DNA from: Sphingobium lactosutens
Lineage (GTDB): Bacteria; Pseudomonadota; Alphaproteobacteria; Sphingomonadales; Sphingomonadaceae
Direction of reading: 5' to 3'
DNA length: 64,000 bases
Assembly (NCBI RefSeq): GCF_013393185.1
Contig: NZ_QJQX01000083.1
Coordinates: forward strand, 62,001-126,000
Shown here: positions 44,567-54,015 of the stretch, piece by piece
Position numbering within the stretch: the first letter of the stretch is position 1
How the letters are laid out: each line of letters begins with the position of its first letter
Made by a program: the position numbers and the translations under genes
Notes under the pieces: generated by a model
Told to the model about the DNA's origin: nothing
What the model saw: the letters and a program-made list of their open reading frames with translations, nothing else
The model's database searches: none

Positions 44567-45523
44567 ATGAACAGGGCTGGAGCGATGATGGATCAGGAGG
44601 CGCTCGCGTGGGTCATCGCCACGCGCGACCCCCAATTTGACGACTGGGATGCCTTCACCCTCTGGCTGGAGGGCGATCCCGCGCATGCGGCGGCCTATGA
44701 CGCCCTGATGGTCGCGGACGCCGATCTGGACGCGATCATTCCGCCGGAACCCGTCGCCATGCCCGTCGCGGCGAACGATGTCGCGCCGCGTCGCCCGTGG
44801 CGCTGGGTTGGCGGCAGCGCGGTGGCGGCGGCGCTGGTCGCGACCGTCTCCATCGGGACGCTCAACCGTTCCGACATCTATACCGTCACCACCCGGCCGG
44901 GCGAGACACGCAGCATCGCGCTCGACGACGGCACGAAGATCGAGCTGAACGGCGGCACCAGCCTGCGCCTCGACCGTAAGGATGCGCGTTTTGCCGCGCT
45001 GGACAGCGGCGAGGCGGCCTTCACCGTGCGCCACGATGTCGCCAATCCGTTCCGCGTGACGGTGGGCGACGACATATTCGAGGATGCGGGCACGGTGTTC
45101 AACATCGTGCATGCCAGCGGCGCGACCCGCATCGGCGTGTCGGAAGGCAAGGTGGTCTACAACCCGCAGGCCGAAGCGATTACGCTGCCCGCCGGACGCG
45201 GCCTTGCCGAAGATGGGCAGGGGCTGCGCGTGATGGATGTCGCGCCGGAATCCGTCGCCAGCTGGCGCCAGGGCAATCTGGTCTATGCCAATGCCCCGGT
45301 GACACAGGTGGGCGAGGATATCGCTCGCTCTCTTGGCATCAAAATACATTTCACGCCGCAGGCCGGGGTCAGCCGCTTCACCGGCACGATCCGCCTCGAC
45401 AAGGATGCCGCGCGCTTTTTCGCGAGCGCGGCGCCGCTGATGGGCCTGTCCGCCGTGCGACAGGGTGACGCATGGTTGCTGAAGGAAGGGCCACTCAAGG
45501 AAGGAAATGGGCCGCAGAGCTGA
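44567..45523 (+). CDS. FecR-like anti-sigma factor/sigma regulator
   Basis: 318 residues. A cytoplasmic N-terminal domain (about 1-75, with FDDWDAFTLWLEGDPAHAAAYD) contacts the sigma factor, a single membrane segment spans about 77-97, and the periplasmic FecR domain (GETRSIALDDGTKIELNGG) follows. A C-terminal STN-like part (TQVGEDIARSLG) would touch the receptor. ATG at 44567 has AAGGGG. It overlaps the receptor gene by 17 bp. Confidence 0.88.
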   Translation: MNRAGAMMDQEALAWVIATRDPQFDDWDAFTLWLEGDPAHAAAYDALMVADADLDAIIPPEPVAMPVAANDVAPRRPWRWVGGSAVAAALVATVSIGTLNRSDIYTVTTRPGETRSIALDDGTKIELNGGTSLRLDRKDARFAALDSGEAAFTVRHDVANPFRVTVGDDIFEDAGTVFNIVHASGATRIGVSEGKVVYNPQAEAITLPAGRGLAEDGQGLRVMDVAPESVASWRQGNLVYANAPVTQVGEDIARSLGIKIHFTPQAGVSRFTGTIRLDKDAARFFASAAPLMGLSAVRQGDAWLLKEGPLKEGNGPQS

Positions 45524-47939
45524 TCTTCTTCTCGTCACCGCCCTCACCATAGCGAGCGCATCGCCCGCGCAAGCGGCGGACAGACAGAATATCCGCATCG
45601 CCCCCGGCAGGCTGGGCGAGGCGACGATCGCGCTCGGCCGCCAGACAGGCGTCAGCATCGGCATGTCAGACCAGTCGCTGGCCGGCATCGCCACCGCCGG
45701 TGTCGAAGGGAAATTGTCGGTCGATGCCGCGCTCCGGCGGCTTCTCAAGGGAACGAGTGCCACAGCCCATCGGATCGACACGACCACCTGGCGCATCGTC
45801 CGTGCGAAAATAGCGCCACGCCTGATCGCCGCCGGCCCCGCCCCGATCCAGGCCGCCCCGGCGCCCGACCAGCCGCCTGCCGAGATCATCGTCACCGCCT
45901 CCAAGCGCGATACGCCGCTGCTCCGCTATGCCGGCATGGTCGAGGCGCTGGACAGCGGCGTCTTCACCAGCGGCGAGGCGGCGAACGGCACTGCCACGCT
46001 GCTTGCGCGGGTCGCCAGCCTCAGTTCGACCCATGCCGGTAATGGCCGCAACAAGCTGTTCATCCGCGCCATCGCGGATTCGGGGGTCGCCGGACCGACC
46101 CAGGCGACCACGGGTCAGTATCTGGGCGAAATGCGGCTGAACTATGCCGCGCCCGATCCGGACCTGAAGCTCTACGACATCGGCCGGGTCGAAGTGCTGG
46201 AAGGTCCGCAGGGCACGCTCTACGGCGCAGGATCGCTGGGCGGCATCATCCGCATGATGCCCAACGCACCCAATCTCGGCGAATATAGCGGCCAGGCATC
46301 TGCGGGGGTTTCCGCCACCCAGCATGGCGATCCCGGCGGTGATCTTTCCGCCACGCTCAACATTCCCATCGTTGCGGAAAAGCTGGCGCTGCGCGTCGTC
46401 GGCTATGGCGTGCAGGAGGGCGGCTATATCGACGACGTCAATCGCGACAAGGACGACGTCAACCGCGTGCGCACCTGGGGCGGGCGCGCCGCGCTGCGCT
46501 TTGCCCCCGACGAAAATTGGACCATAGACCTGAATGGGGTCTACCAGCATATCGACGGCGACGATGCCCAATATGCCGCGCACTCGGTCGGCCGGCTTCA
46601 GCGGGCATCAGCCGTCGCCCAACCCTATCAGTCCGACTATCTTCTCGGCAATCTGCGCATCGAACGGCAATGGGACAGCCTGCGCTTCGTATCCTCGACC
46701 GGCTATGTGCGGAACGAACTGGCCGAAAGCTATGACGCGACCCAGCCGGGCGGCGCGCCGGCCCTGTTCCGCCAGACCAACCATGTCGACATCTTCTCGA
46801 CCGAAAACCGGCTTGTGCGCGATCTCGATAACGGGCTGGGCTGGATATTGGGCGTGTCCTATCTGCAAAGCACGTCGCGCCTCAACCGCTCGCTCACATC
46901 CTACGGCACCGCTCCGGCGCCAGAGGTCATTCCAGGCGTCCCCATGTACGGCATGGGCATGCCGGCCGCCGCGACCGGCGTGCGCAACAGCATCAAGGAG
47001 GCTACCCTGTTCGGCGAAGCCTCGTTCGAACCGATCCGAGGCCTGATCGCTACATTTGGTGGACGCCTGACCAACAGCCGCCTGTCGGGCGAAGCGCTCG
47101 ATCCGATCGCCGCCCTCTCCTTCGCGGACGTCGCGCGGGCGGAAGCGCAGGCGGACCGCAGCGAGACGGTCTTCCTGCCCTCCGCCTCGCTGCTGACCGA
47201 TGCCATTCCCGACGTCACCCTGTACGCCAAATTCCAGCAGGGCTTCCGCCCCGGCGGCCTCGCCGTCGACGATCAGCGGATCCGGCGCTTTCAGAATGAT
47301 CGCATCTCGACCTTCGAACTGGGCTTCCGCAAAGGGATGCCCGGCCGAGACAGGTTCGCGATCAGCGCCAATGCCGCCTATACAGACTGGCGCGATATCC
47401 AGGCGGACGTCACCGACCGGATCGGCTTGCCCACCACCGCCAACATCGGCGACGGCCGCATCTACACGGTGGAGGGACGCATCGTCGTCCGCCCGCTCCC
47501 TGCCCTGACCCTCGACGGCAGCTTCATCTACAATGACAGCCGCCTCAGCCAGCCAGCCCAGTTCCTGCGCGCGCTGTCCTATGACGGCCGCTCGCTCTCC
47601 CTCCCCAATGTCGCAAATCTGGGCGGACGTCTCGCCTTCGACTATCGCACGCCCCTTGCGAATGAGCTTGATTTCCATCTGAGCGGTTCCGCCCGCTATG
47701 TCGGCAAGTCGCGTCTCGGCGTCGGCCCGATCCTGGGCCAGACCCAGGGCGATTATGTCGACACAAGCCTGACCGCCAGCCTGACACGCGGCCCGGTGCA
47801 ATATTCGCTCTCGCTCACCAATCTGCTCGACAGCAATGGCAATCGCTTCTCGCTCGGCACGCCGTTCGACCTGCACACCGACTATTACACCCCCCTTCGT
47901 CCCCGCACGGTACGCATCGGGATCGATTTCGCTTTCTGA
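45507..47939 (+). CDS. FecA-like TonB-dependent transducer receptor
   Basis: 810 residues. A signal peptide (1-23) is followed by an STN signalling domain (about 25-100), a TonB-box and plug region (AEIIVTASKR; IGRVEVLEGPQGTLYGAGSLGG) and a 22-strand-type barrel to the end (RIGIDFAF, terminal Phe). The STN domain and the sigma/anti-sigma genes just upstream make this a cell-surface signalling receptor. The ligand is unknown; iron chelates or plant or bacterial glycans are both found for this family. Confidence 0.9.
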   Translation: MGRRADLLLVTALTIASASPAQAADRQNIRIAPGRLGEATIALGRQTGVSIGMSDQSLAGIATAGVEGKLSVDAALRRLLKGTSATAHRIDTTTWRIVRAKIAPRLIAAGPAPIQAAPAPDQPPAEIIVTASKRDTPLLRYAGMVEALDSGVFTSGEAANGTATLLARVASLSSTHAGNGRNKLFIRAIADSGVAGPTQATTGQYLGEMRLNYAAPDPDLKLYDIGRVEVLEGPQGTLYGAGSLGGIIRMMPNAPNLGEYSGQASAGVSATQHGDPGGDLSATLNIPIVAEKLALRVVGYGVQEGGYIDDVNRDKDDVNRVRTWGGRAALRFAPDENWTIDLNGVYQHIDGDDAQYAAHSVGRLQRASAVAQPYQSDYLLGNLRIERQWDSLRFVSSTGYVRNELAESYDATQPGGAPALFRQTNHVDIFSTENRLVRDLDNGLGWILGVSYLQSTSRLNRSLTSYGTAPAPEVIPGVPMYGMGMPAAATGVRNSIKEATLFGEASFEPIRGLIATFGGRLTNSRLSGEALDPIAALSFADVARAEAQADRSETVFLPSASLLTDAIPDVTLYAKFQQGFRPGGLAVDDQRIRRFQNDRISTFELGFRKGMPGRDRFAISANAAYTDWRDIQADVTDRIGLPTTANIGDGRIYTVEGRIVVRPLPALTLDGSFIYNDSRLSQPAQFLRALSYDGRSLSLPNVANLGGRLAFDYRTPLANELDFHLSGSARYVGKSRLGVGPILGQTQGDYVDTSLTASLTRGPVQYSLSLTNLLDSNGNRFSLGTPFDLHTDYYTPLRPRTVRIGIDFAF

Positions 47940-48036
47940 ACAAAATCATCACACTGCCTGACGGAATACACCGTTCGGCGTCGTCTCAAGCGCACGCGCG
48001 CACAGAACATTCAGCGCGTCACGCAGAGGAGACATC

Positions 48037-51000
48037 ATGCGACATCTATTGGCCTGCACGGCCATCGCCCCCGTGCTGGCGGCCCTGACGGTGGCCGACG
48101 CGGCTGCCGAAACCAAGATTTCGACCGCGACCACCGCCGCCGTCAAGACCTCCACTATCGCCAGTGGCGCAGCCGATTCGATCAACATCACTTCGGACGG
48201 ATCGATCAAACTGACCAGCGGCACCGCGGTCACGATGGACAGCAGCCACGCCGTCACCAATGCCGGCACCATCACCATCAACGATGCCGACAATGTCACG
48301 GGCATCCTCGTCGCGCCCGGCACCAACGGTGTCGTCACCAACAGCGGCACGATCACGCTGACCGAAGACTATACCGCGACAGACAGCGACAGCGACGGCG
48401 ATCTCGACGGCGCCTTCGCCAAGGGGACCGGGAAGAACGCCATCTGGCTGCAATCCGGCGCTGCGCACACCGGCGACATCATCCACAGCGGCACGATCTC
48501 GATCGAGGGCAACCAGTCGGCTGGCATCCGCCTCGACGGCGCGCTGACCGGCAACCTGTCCACCAGCGGTACGACCACCGTGGTCGGCGACAACAGCTAT
48601 GGCGTCCTGGCCAATGACGTCGCCGGCAATGTCACATTGCGCGGCGCGACGTCCGTCACCGGCGCCAACAGTATCGGCGCGGCGCTGCTGGGCGACGTCA
48701 GCGGCACCGTGAAGATCCAGGGCGGCATCACCAGCACCGGTTATCGCACCACCACCCGCCCGAGCGACGCGACGAAACTGGATGCCGACGATCTGCTCCA
48801 GGGCGGATCGGCCGTCGTGATCGCGGGCAATGTCGCTGGCGGCGTCATCTTCGACGTGCCCCCGACGCTGGATGACAAGGACACGGACGTCGACGACGAC
48901 GGCCTGACCGACAGCACGGAAGGCACCGCCGCCGTCATCACCTATGGCAAGGCCGCAGCCGTTCAGGTGGGCGCGGCGGATACCGATACCGTGATCGGCG
49001 CCGTGACCGGCGACAGCACCGGCTATGGCCTGATCGTCAATGGCGGGATCGCCGGCTATGGCATCTATGACGGCGTCGACGCCAATGGCCTCGCCATCGG
49101 CGGCCTGGGCGGCGACGTGTCGATCGCCAAGGGCGTCCTGGTCAAGGGCACCGTTGCAGCGGTTTCCTACGACAGCAACGCGACCGCACTGCGCCTTGGC
49201 TCCGGCGCAAGCACAGATACGGTCGAGGTCAGCGGCACCGTGGGCGCGACCGGTTCGTCGAAGGACGGCACATCCACGCGTGGCCTGGTAATCGATGCCG
49301 GAGCGTCGGTCGCGTCGATCAAGGTCAGCGGCACGGTCAGCGCAACCGCCCTCAGTACCGAAAAAGGTGCAGCGGTCGCGATTCTCGATTCTTCGGGCAC
49401 TGTCTCCAGCCTGTCCAACACCGGCAAGATCATAGCGACCGGCGGCAAGGACGGATCGAATATCGCGATCGATCTCAGCGCCAACGGCAGTGGCGTCACC
49501 CTGACCCAGGCGCTAGCCTCCTCGACTGCGACGGCGCCGTCGATCGCGGGCGACATCCGCCTGGGTTCGGGCAATGATGTCGTGACGGTTTCGGCGGGCG
49601 CCATCGCCGGCGACGTCAGCTTCGGCACGGGCAACGACAGCCTCGCTTTGTCCGGATCGTCCATCCTGACCGGTGATGTCGCCTTCGGTACCGGCACCTC
49701 GACGCTGACGCTGGCAGACACGGCCAAGATCACGGGCGCGGTGGATTTCGGGGGCGGCACCGGTAGTTTGACGCTCGGCGGCACCTCGTCACTGTCCGGC
49801 GCAATCAGCAATGGCGGCAATGTCGCTGTGGTGCTGAACGGCGGCACGCTCAACGCCACCAATGCGGGCGCCGTATCGCTCGCGTCGCTCTCCGCCAGCG
49901 GCACGTCCACCATCGGCGTGACGATCGACGCGGCCAACGACACCCATACCAGCTATGACATTGCGGGTGCGGCAACTTTCGCCAGCGGTTCGAAGGTGAA
50001 GGTAAACCTGACCGAGGTCAGCGGATCGGAAGGCGACTATGTCATCGTCCGCGCCGGATCGCTGAACGGATCGCCGACCCTGTCGAGCACCACCGACCTC
50101 CCCTATATGTTCAAAGGCTCGGTAAGCAGCGACAGCACGGCCGGCACAGTGACGCTATCGGTTGCCGCGAAGAGCGTGTCCGAACTCGGCCTCAGCGGCT
50201 CGGTCGCGCGCGCCTATTCGGCCATCTTCAACGCGCTCGACAACGACAGCGACATAGCCGGCGCCTATCTGGCGATTGCCGATGGCGGCACGCTGAACGC
50301 CAATCTGCGCCAGATGCTGCCCGACCATGCCGGCGGCACGTTCGAGGCGGTGACGGCGGGTTCGCGGGCGACCGCGCGCATCTTGTCCGACCCCAATGGC
50401 GTCTACCGCACCAAGGATGGCCGCCTCGGCTTCTGGTTGCAGCAGGTCGCCTTCGGCAGCGCCAAGAGCGTCGGGAGCACCGCCTCCTATGACATCAACG
50501 GCTGGGGCGCTGGCGGCGGTGTCGAATATCTCACCGATCTCGGCGCGTTCGGCGGATCGCTCGCCTATATCCATGGCAGCGATTCCACCGGCAGTTCCAA
50601 CAATGCAGTCGATTCCGACCAATATGAACTGGCGGCGCATTGGCGTGGCCAATGGGGTCCGCTGCTGGCCTTCGCGCGCCTGTCGGCGGCGGCGATCAAC
50701 TTCTCGGGCACCCGCCATTTCGAAAATGGCGACGTCATCCGCACGGCCAATGGTAAGTGGGACGGCAAGCTCTACTCCGCCACGGCCGGGGCGTCCTACC
50801 AGTTCCAGATGGGCCGCTTCGGCCTGCGTCCGGCGGTGGGTATCGACTATTATCGCCTGAAGGAGGACGGCTATGCCGAAACCGGCGGCGGCGATGCCTT
50901 CAACCTGACTGTCCTTGGCCGCACCAGCGATGAAACGACCGCCAACGGCACGGTGACGGCAGGCTACGACTTCGGCGCGCTCAACCCGGCTGACGGCTGG

Positions 51001-51246
51001 CTGCGTCTGGAACTGGAAGGTGGACGTCGTCAGATCATCGGCGGATCGCTTGGTTCCACCACCGCCTATTTCAAGGGCGGCGATCGCTTCACCCTGGTGC
51101 CCGAAGACCGCACCAATGGCTGGACCGGCCGCGCGCGCCTCTACGGCGGCACCGACAGTTTCCGCATCGGCGGAGAGTTCGGGGCGGAGGAACAACAAAA
51201 TCACGTCGCCATCTCATTCCGGGCGACGGTTAACTTCATCCTGTGA
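48037..51246 (+). CDS. Type Va autotransporter with long repetitive passenger
   Basis: 1069 residues. A signal peptide (1-24) precedes a passenger of about 700 residues made of short Gly/Ser/Thr-rich beta-helix repeats. The passenger has two Asp-rich calcium-type stretches (TDSDSDGDLDG near 110; DKDTDVDDDGLTDSTEG near 280). A C-terminal autotransporter beta-barrel of about 270 residues ends FRATVNFIL. The passenger is probably a surface adhesin or biofilm factor; no protease triad was seen. AGAGGAG lies upstream of ATG 48037. It follows the receptor gene by 97 bp and may be under the same sigma factor. Confidence 0.88.
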   Translation: MRHLLACTAIAPVLAALTVADAAAETKISTATTAAVKTSTIASGAADSINITSDGSIKLTSGTAVTMDSSHAVTNAGTITINDADNVTGILVAPGTNGVVTNSGTITLTEDYTATDSDSDGDLDGAFAKGTGKNAIWLQSGAAHTGDIIHSGTISIEGNQSAGIRLDGALTGNLSTSGTTTVVGDNSYGVLANDVAGNVTLRGATSVTGANSIGAALLGDVSGTVKIQGGITSTGYRTTTRPSDATKLDADDLLQGGSAVVIAGNVAGGVIFDVPPTLDDKDTDVDDDGLTDSTEGTAAVITYGKAAAVQVGAADTDTVIGAVTGDSTGYGLIVNGGIAGYGIYDGVDANGLAIGGLGGDVSIAKGVLVKGTVAAVSYDSNATALRLGSGASTDTVEVSGTVGATGSSKDGTSTRGLVIDAGASVASIKVSGTVSATALSTEKGAAVAILDSSGTVSSLSNTGKIIATGGKDGSNIAIDLSANGSGVTLTQALASSTATAPSIAGDIRLGSGNDVVTVSAGAIAGDVSFGTGNDSLALSGSSILTGDVAFGTGTSTLTLADTAKITGAVDFGGGTGSLTLGGTSSLSGAISNGGNVAVVLNGGTLNATNAGAVSLASLSASGTSTIGVTIDAANDTHTSYDIAGAATFASGSKVKVNLTEVSGSEGDYVIVRAGSLNGSPTLSSTTDLPYMFKGSVSSDSTAGTVTLSVAAKSVSELGLSGSVARAYSAIFNALDNDSDIAGAYLAIADGGTLNANLRQMLPDHAGGTFEAVTAGSRATARILSDPNGVYRTKDGRLGFWLQQVAFGSAKSVGSTASYDINGWGAGGGVEYLTDLGAFGGSLAYIHGSDSTGSSNNAVDSDQYELAAHWRGQWGPLLAFARLSAAAINFSGTRHFENGDVIRTANGKWDGKLYSATAGASYQFQMGRFGLRPAVGIDYYRLKEDGYAETGGGDAFNLTVLGRTSDETTANGTVTAGYDFGALNPADGWLRLELEGGRRQIIGGSLGSTTAYFKGGDRFTLVPEDRTNGWTGRARLYGGTDSFRIGGEFGAEEQQNHVAISFRATVNFIL

Positions 51247-51342
51247 CGTCTGACTGATGAACAGGCGGGCCACACCCCACAGACCCTCCCGGTCCGCCCG
51301 TTTCGCTCCGGCAGCAAACCCTCCCCAAGGGCGCCGGGCATA

Positions 51343-51386
51343 AAAGAGGGGCGTCGCTGGTCCCCCCGGCGGCGCCCCTTATTTCT
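51343..51386. terminator. Bidirectional rho-independent terminator
   Basis: A 14-bp stem (51347-51360 with 51366-51379; two G-U pairs on the plus-strand RNA) encloses the loop TCCCC. TATTTCT follows on the plus strand, and the AAAAG before the stem gives CTTTTA on the minus strand. It sits between the stops of two converging genes (51246 and 51402) and fits termination of both. Confidence 0.85.
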
Positions 51387-51401
51387 AATGCGTAAAGAAT
51401 C

Positions 51402-52013
51402 TCAGCGCTTGACCGGTACCAATTGCGCACTCGCGACCAACGCCTGCGCCGACGCAGCACCTGCATCGAAATAATGGATCACCGGTGCCTCATAGGTGAT
51501 CATGTAGAGCTTGCCGTCGATGATGGCGCCGTCGGCCACGCCCTTGCGCCGGACCTCCTCGCCCTGGACAACGAAATTATAGGTGAAGTGAAAACCGGGA
51601 TTGCCAGCGAAACTGGCCGGCTCGATCGTGTCGATCGCCATCAGCGACGTGCCGATCGACACGCGGTAGCTGCTCTCGAACAGTAGGGCGATATCCGGCG
51701 CCAGCATGGTCGAAGAAAAGCGCGGCAGCGGATCGGTCTTTTTCTTCGCGTCACGAAACAGCGTCGTGTCGTTGGCGATGCCGCCATAGAAGGTCACATC
51801 GTTCAGCGACAGTCCATCCAGTGTCCAGCTTTCCGCATTGCGACCCGGCCGGGCGCCCAGCCGATTCCAGTCGATACCGGGCGTTACCGTCAGACCTGAT
51901 TTCGCCACGGCGACGGCCGTTCCGCTGGGCATCAGCTTGTAACCGGCAGTCGCCGGCGTGGTGACAGCCAAGGCCAGCAGGGCGGCGGCCGTCCATCCAG
52001 ATTTCATACGCAT
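51402..52013 (-). CDS. Secreted protein of unknown function
   Basis: 203 residues with a typical signal peptide (hydrophobic AALLALAVTTPATAG; cleavage near residue 24). The rest is beta-rich with no recognised domain; repeated phrases such as GLSLNDVTFYGGIAND and AIIDGKLYMITYEAPVIHYFD suggest an outer-membrane or periplasmic protein. ATG at 52013 has GGGAG nine bases upstream; a TTG at 52019 overlaps the upstream stop. It is the last gene of a three-gene operon with the M48 protease. Confidence 0.72.
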   Translation of the reverse strand: MRMKSGWTAAALLALAVTTPATAGYKLMPSGTAVAVAKSGLTVTPGIDWNRLGARPGRNAESWTLDGLSLNDVTFYGGIANDTTLFRDAKKKTDPLPRFSSTMLAPDIALLFESSYRVSIGTSLMAIDTIEPASFAGNPGFHFTYNFVVQGEEVRRKGVADGAIIDGKLYMITYEAPVIHYFDAGAASAQALVASAQLVPVKR

Positions 52014-52015
52014 CG

Positions 52016-53197
52016 TCAATTCACTCCCGCCATCATGGCAATCATCGCCCGGTCCGGGGCGTCAGGCTTACGGACAAGATAGGTTTTGAGGGCTTCGCGG
52101 CCGCCATCGGCATCCCCCGACCGCAACAACGCAAGTCCCAGGCCGCGCCAGCTTTCGACCGGGGCGCCTGCTTCGGCGCAGGCCTTCCGATAATAGCCCG
52201 CCGCTGCCGTCAGGTCGGTCGCGGTCCCGCGCGTACGATATAATTCACCCCGAGCGTAGCTGAGTGCGGGCGTCCAGCCCTGATCGGCCAGATGACCGAT
52301 CAGATATTCCGTCGCCCCGAAATCGTTGAGCTTGATCTGGTCGTCGATCAGCGATGGCCAGAAACTGGCGAGCGCGGTTCGATACGCATCCCGATGGATG
52401 GCCATTCCATGCGGCGTCTTCAACGCGGATGCCTGCGCGCTAAGCGCCGCCACCCTGTCCGCGCTGGGGGGATGCGACGCGAACAGGCCACCGGTCCGAT
52501 CCTTCCGGCTCTTCATCCGCCGGGCAACCGCTGTCGCGTCCGCCTCCGCCCGGAACTGTTCCCAGATGCGGCTCGCAGCCATGGGATCATATCCAGCCTT
52601 CGCCAGCAGCGTCACCGATCCGGCGTCGGCCGCAGCTTCCTGATCGCGGGAAAATTCCATGATCGCGGAAATCTGTCCCAGCGCGACCAGTGCGCCGACG
52701 AGTCCGAACATCGCGAAGAACGTGGCCGAAGCCGCTTTATCCCGCGCCTGCCGGAACAGCTGGAGCGAATGGCGGTCCGCATAATGGCTATATTCATGCG
52801 CCAGTACGGCCGCCAGTTGCGCCTCGTCGCGAGTACGCAGCAACAGGCCGGACCAGAGCTGCATCATGCCATTGGGCGCGATGTTCGCGTTGAAATAGGG
52901 CGTGCGCATGATGTAGATGCGCACCTCTCCGCAACGCGGACCGACCGTGCGGCAGAAAACGTCCCGGACATAGGCGTTGAGCGCTGCGTCACGGATCACG
53001 AAATTGGATGTCCTGAGCTTGCGCTCCGCCTCGTCCATCTGCATCCACAGGCCGCGCTCATCCTTGTCCTGCGGCTGGTAGGGACCGGCCGTGACGACGA
53101 TGGGCGGTTGCTCCGCACCCTGTGCGACGGCAGGCGCCAGAGACTGCGCCAGCGTCGTGGCCAGAGTGGCCGCCTTAACCAGACGGCTGAGCCTCAT
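52016..53197 (-). CDS. M48 zinc metalloprotease with C-terminal TPR-like region (BepA-like)
   Basis: 393 residues. A signal peptide (1-28) is followed by an M48 peptidase domain with HEYSH (134-138) and the third ligand Glu187 in FSRDQEAAAD. About 120 C-terminal residues are helical and TPR-like (YYRKACAEAGAPVESWRGLGLALLRSGD). The layout is that of BepA/YfgC, a periplasmic quality-control protease of outer-membrane proteins. It is joined to the upstream gene by ATGA (53194-53197). Confidence 0.88.
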   Translation of the reverse strand: MRLSRLVKAATLATTLAQSLAPAVAQGAEQPPIVVTAGPYQPQDKDERGLWMQMDEAERKLRTSNFVIRDAALNAYVRDVFCRTVGPRCGEVRIYIMRTPYFNANIAPNGMMQLWSGLLLRTRDEAQLAAVLAHEYSHYADRHSLQLFRQARDKAASATFFAMFGLVGALVALGQISAIMEFSRDQEAAADAGSVTLLAKAGYDPMAASRIWEQFRAEADATAVARRMKSRKDRTGGLFASHPPSADRVAALSAQASALKTPHGMAIHRDAYRTALASFWPSLIDDQIKLNDFGATEYLIGHLADQGWTPALSYARGELYRTRGTATDLTAAAGYYRKACAEAGAPVESWRGLGLALLRSGDADGGREALKTYLVRKPDAPDRAMIAMMAGVN

Positions 53198-53937
53198 TTG
53201 GTGGCGCTTACCGGCACGGCCGCCGGGACCACACGACCGGGGAAGCCGTCAAGCAACTGACCGACACGCTTGTCGGCGCCTTCGGCCGTCCGCACATCGC
53301 CGCCCATCTGGGGATCGGCGTTGAACCAGATCACGTCGCCACTCTTCAGGTCCACCAGCCCCGCATAGCCGATATGGACGCCGGGTATGATCGCAACGCC
53401 CAGCATGGCGCCGAAAATCTGCGCCGTCTTGCGTCCCGCCGACCCGTAGGCGTCGTGGGTGAAGAAGAAGAGCGCATAGTCGGCGCCGGTCATCTGGGCG
53501 ATACGCTGCGTGCCGGCACCCAGCGTCCAGTCGAACGTCTCGCGCTTGGTCGGCAGGCGCTGGCCCACGAACAATTTATGGATCTGGATCGACTGCGCGA
53601 CCGCGCGGAACAAGGCCCGGTATTCGGCCAGATAGGCGCCATCATCGCCATCGGGATCGGCGGCAAAGACGATCTTCGCACCCGAAACCGTATCGTTGCG
53701 GCGCATGGCTTCCTCGATCAGGCTGCGCGCGCTGCCCGTCCAGTCGGCATTGGGTTCATCCACTCCGCCCGCCGTCAGCGTGCCGACCTGCACCTCCGGC
53801 CGGAAAACCACGATGGTCGGCTGATGATCGGTCGGGAAAGCAAAGTCCGGCCTGATCGCGGACCGTTCCTGCGCGCTGGCAGTGGCACACAGGCAGAACA
53901 ACAGGACGGCCACAGCCGCCCGAATGGCACCCTTCAT
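53194..53937 (-). CDS. Secreted protein of unknown function, first gene of the M48 operon
   Basis: 247 residues with a signal peptide (VAVLLFCLCATASAQ; cleavage after about residue 22). The mature part has a strand IVVFRPEVQVGTL, a predicted Rossmann-like alternation and late segments LFFFTHDAYGSAGR and DLKSGDVIWFNADPQMGGDVR. The latter resemble lipoprotein-like components that report on or assemble at the envelope, but no family is certain. Translation starts at ATG 53937 with AAGGA just upstream. ATGA-coupled to the protease gene. Confidence 0.72.
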   Translation of the reverse strand: MKGAIRAAVAVLLFCLCATASAQERSAIRPDFAFPTDHQPTIVVFRPEVQVGTLTAGGVDEPNADWTGSARSLIEEAMRRNDTVSGAKIVFAADPDGDDGAYLAEYRALFRAVAQSIQIHKLFVGQRLPTKRETFDWTLGAGTQRIAQMTGADYALFFFTHDAYGSAGRKTAQIFGAMLGVAIIPGVHIGYAGLVDLKSGDVIWFNADPQMGGDVRTAEGADKRVGQLLDGFPGRVVPAAVPVSATK

Positions 53938-53943
53938 CCTTAA

Positions 53944-53999
53944 AACCCCCCAAGAGACTCAGGCGACACCCCCCGGCGTCGCCCGTTCTCAAGGGGTTA
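53944..53999. terminator. Nested hairpin between gatB and the M48 operon, candidate terminator
   Basis: Outer arms AACCCC...GGGGTT with GAGA/TCTC extend around an inner GGCGAC/GTCGCC stem. Read leftward, the direction of gatB transcription, the structure ends in GGGGGGTTTTA, four T residues, right before the next gene. It may end the gat transcript or attenuate read-through into the M48 operon. Confidence 0.5.
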
Positions 54000-54015
54000 T
54001 CTTACAGAATAAATG

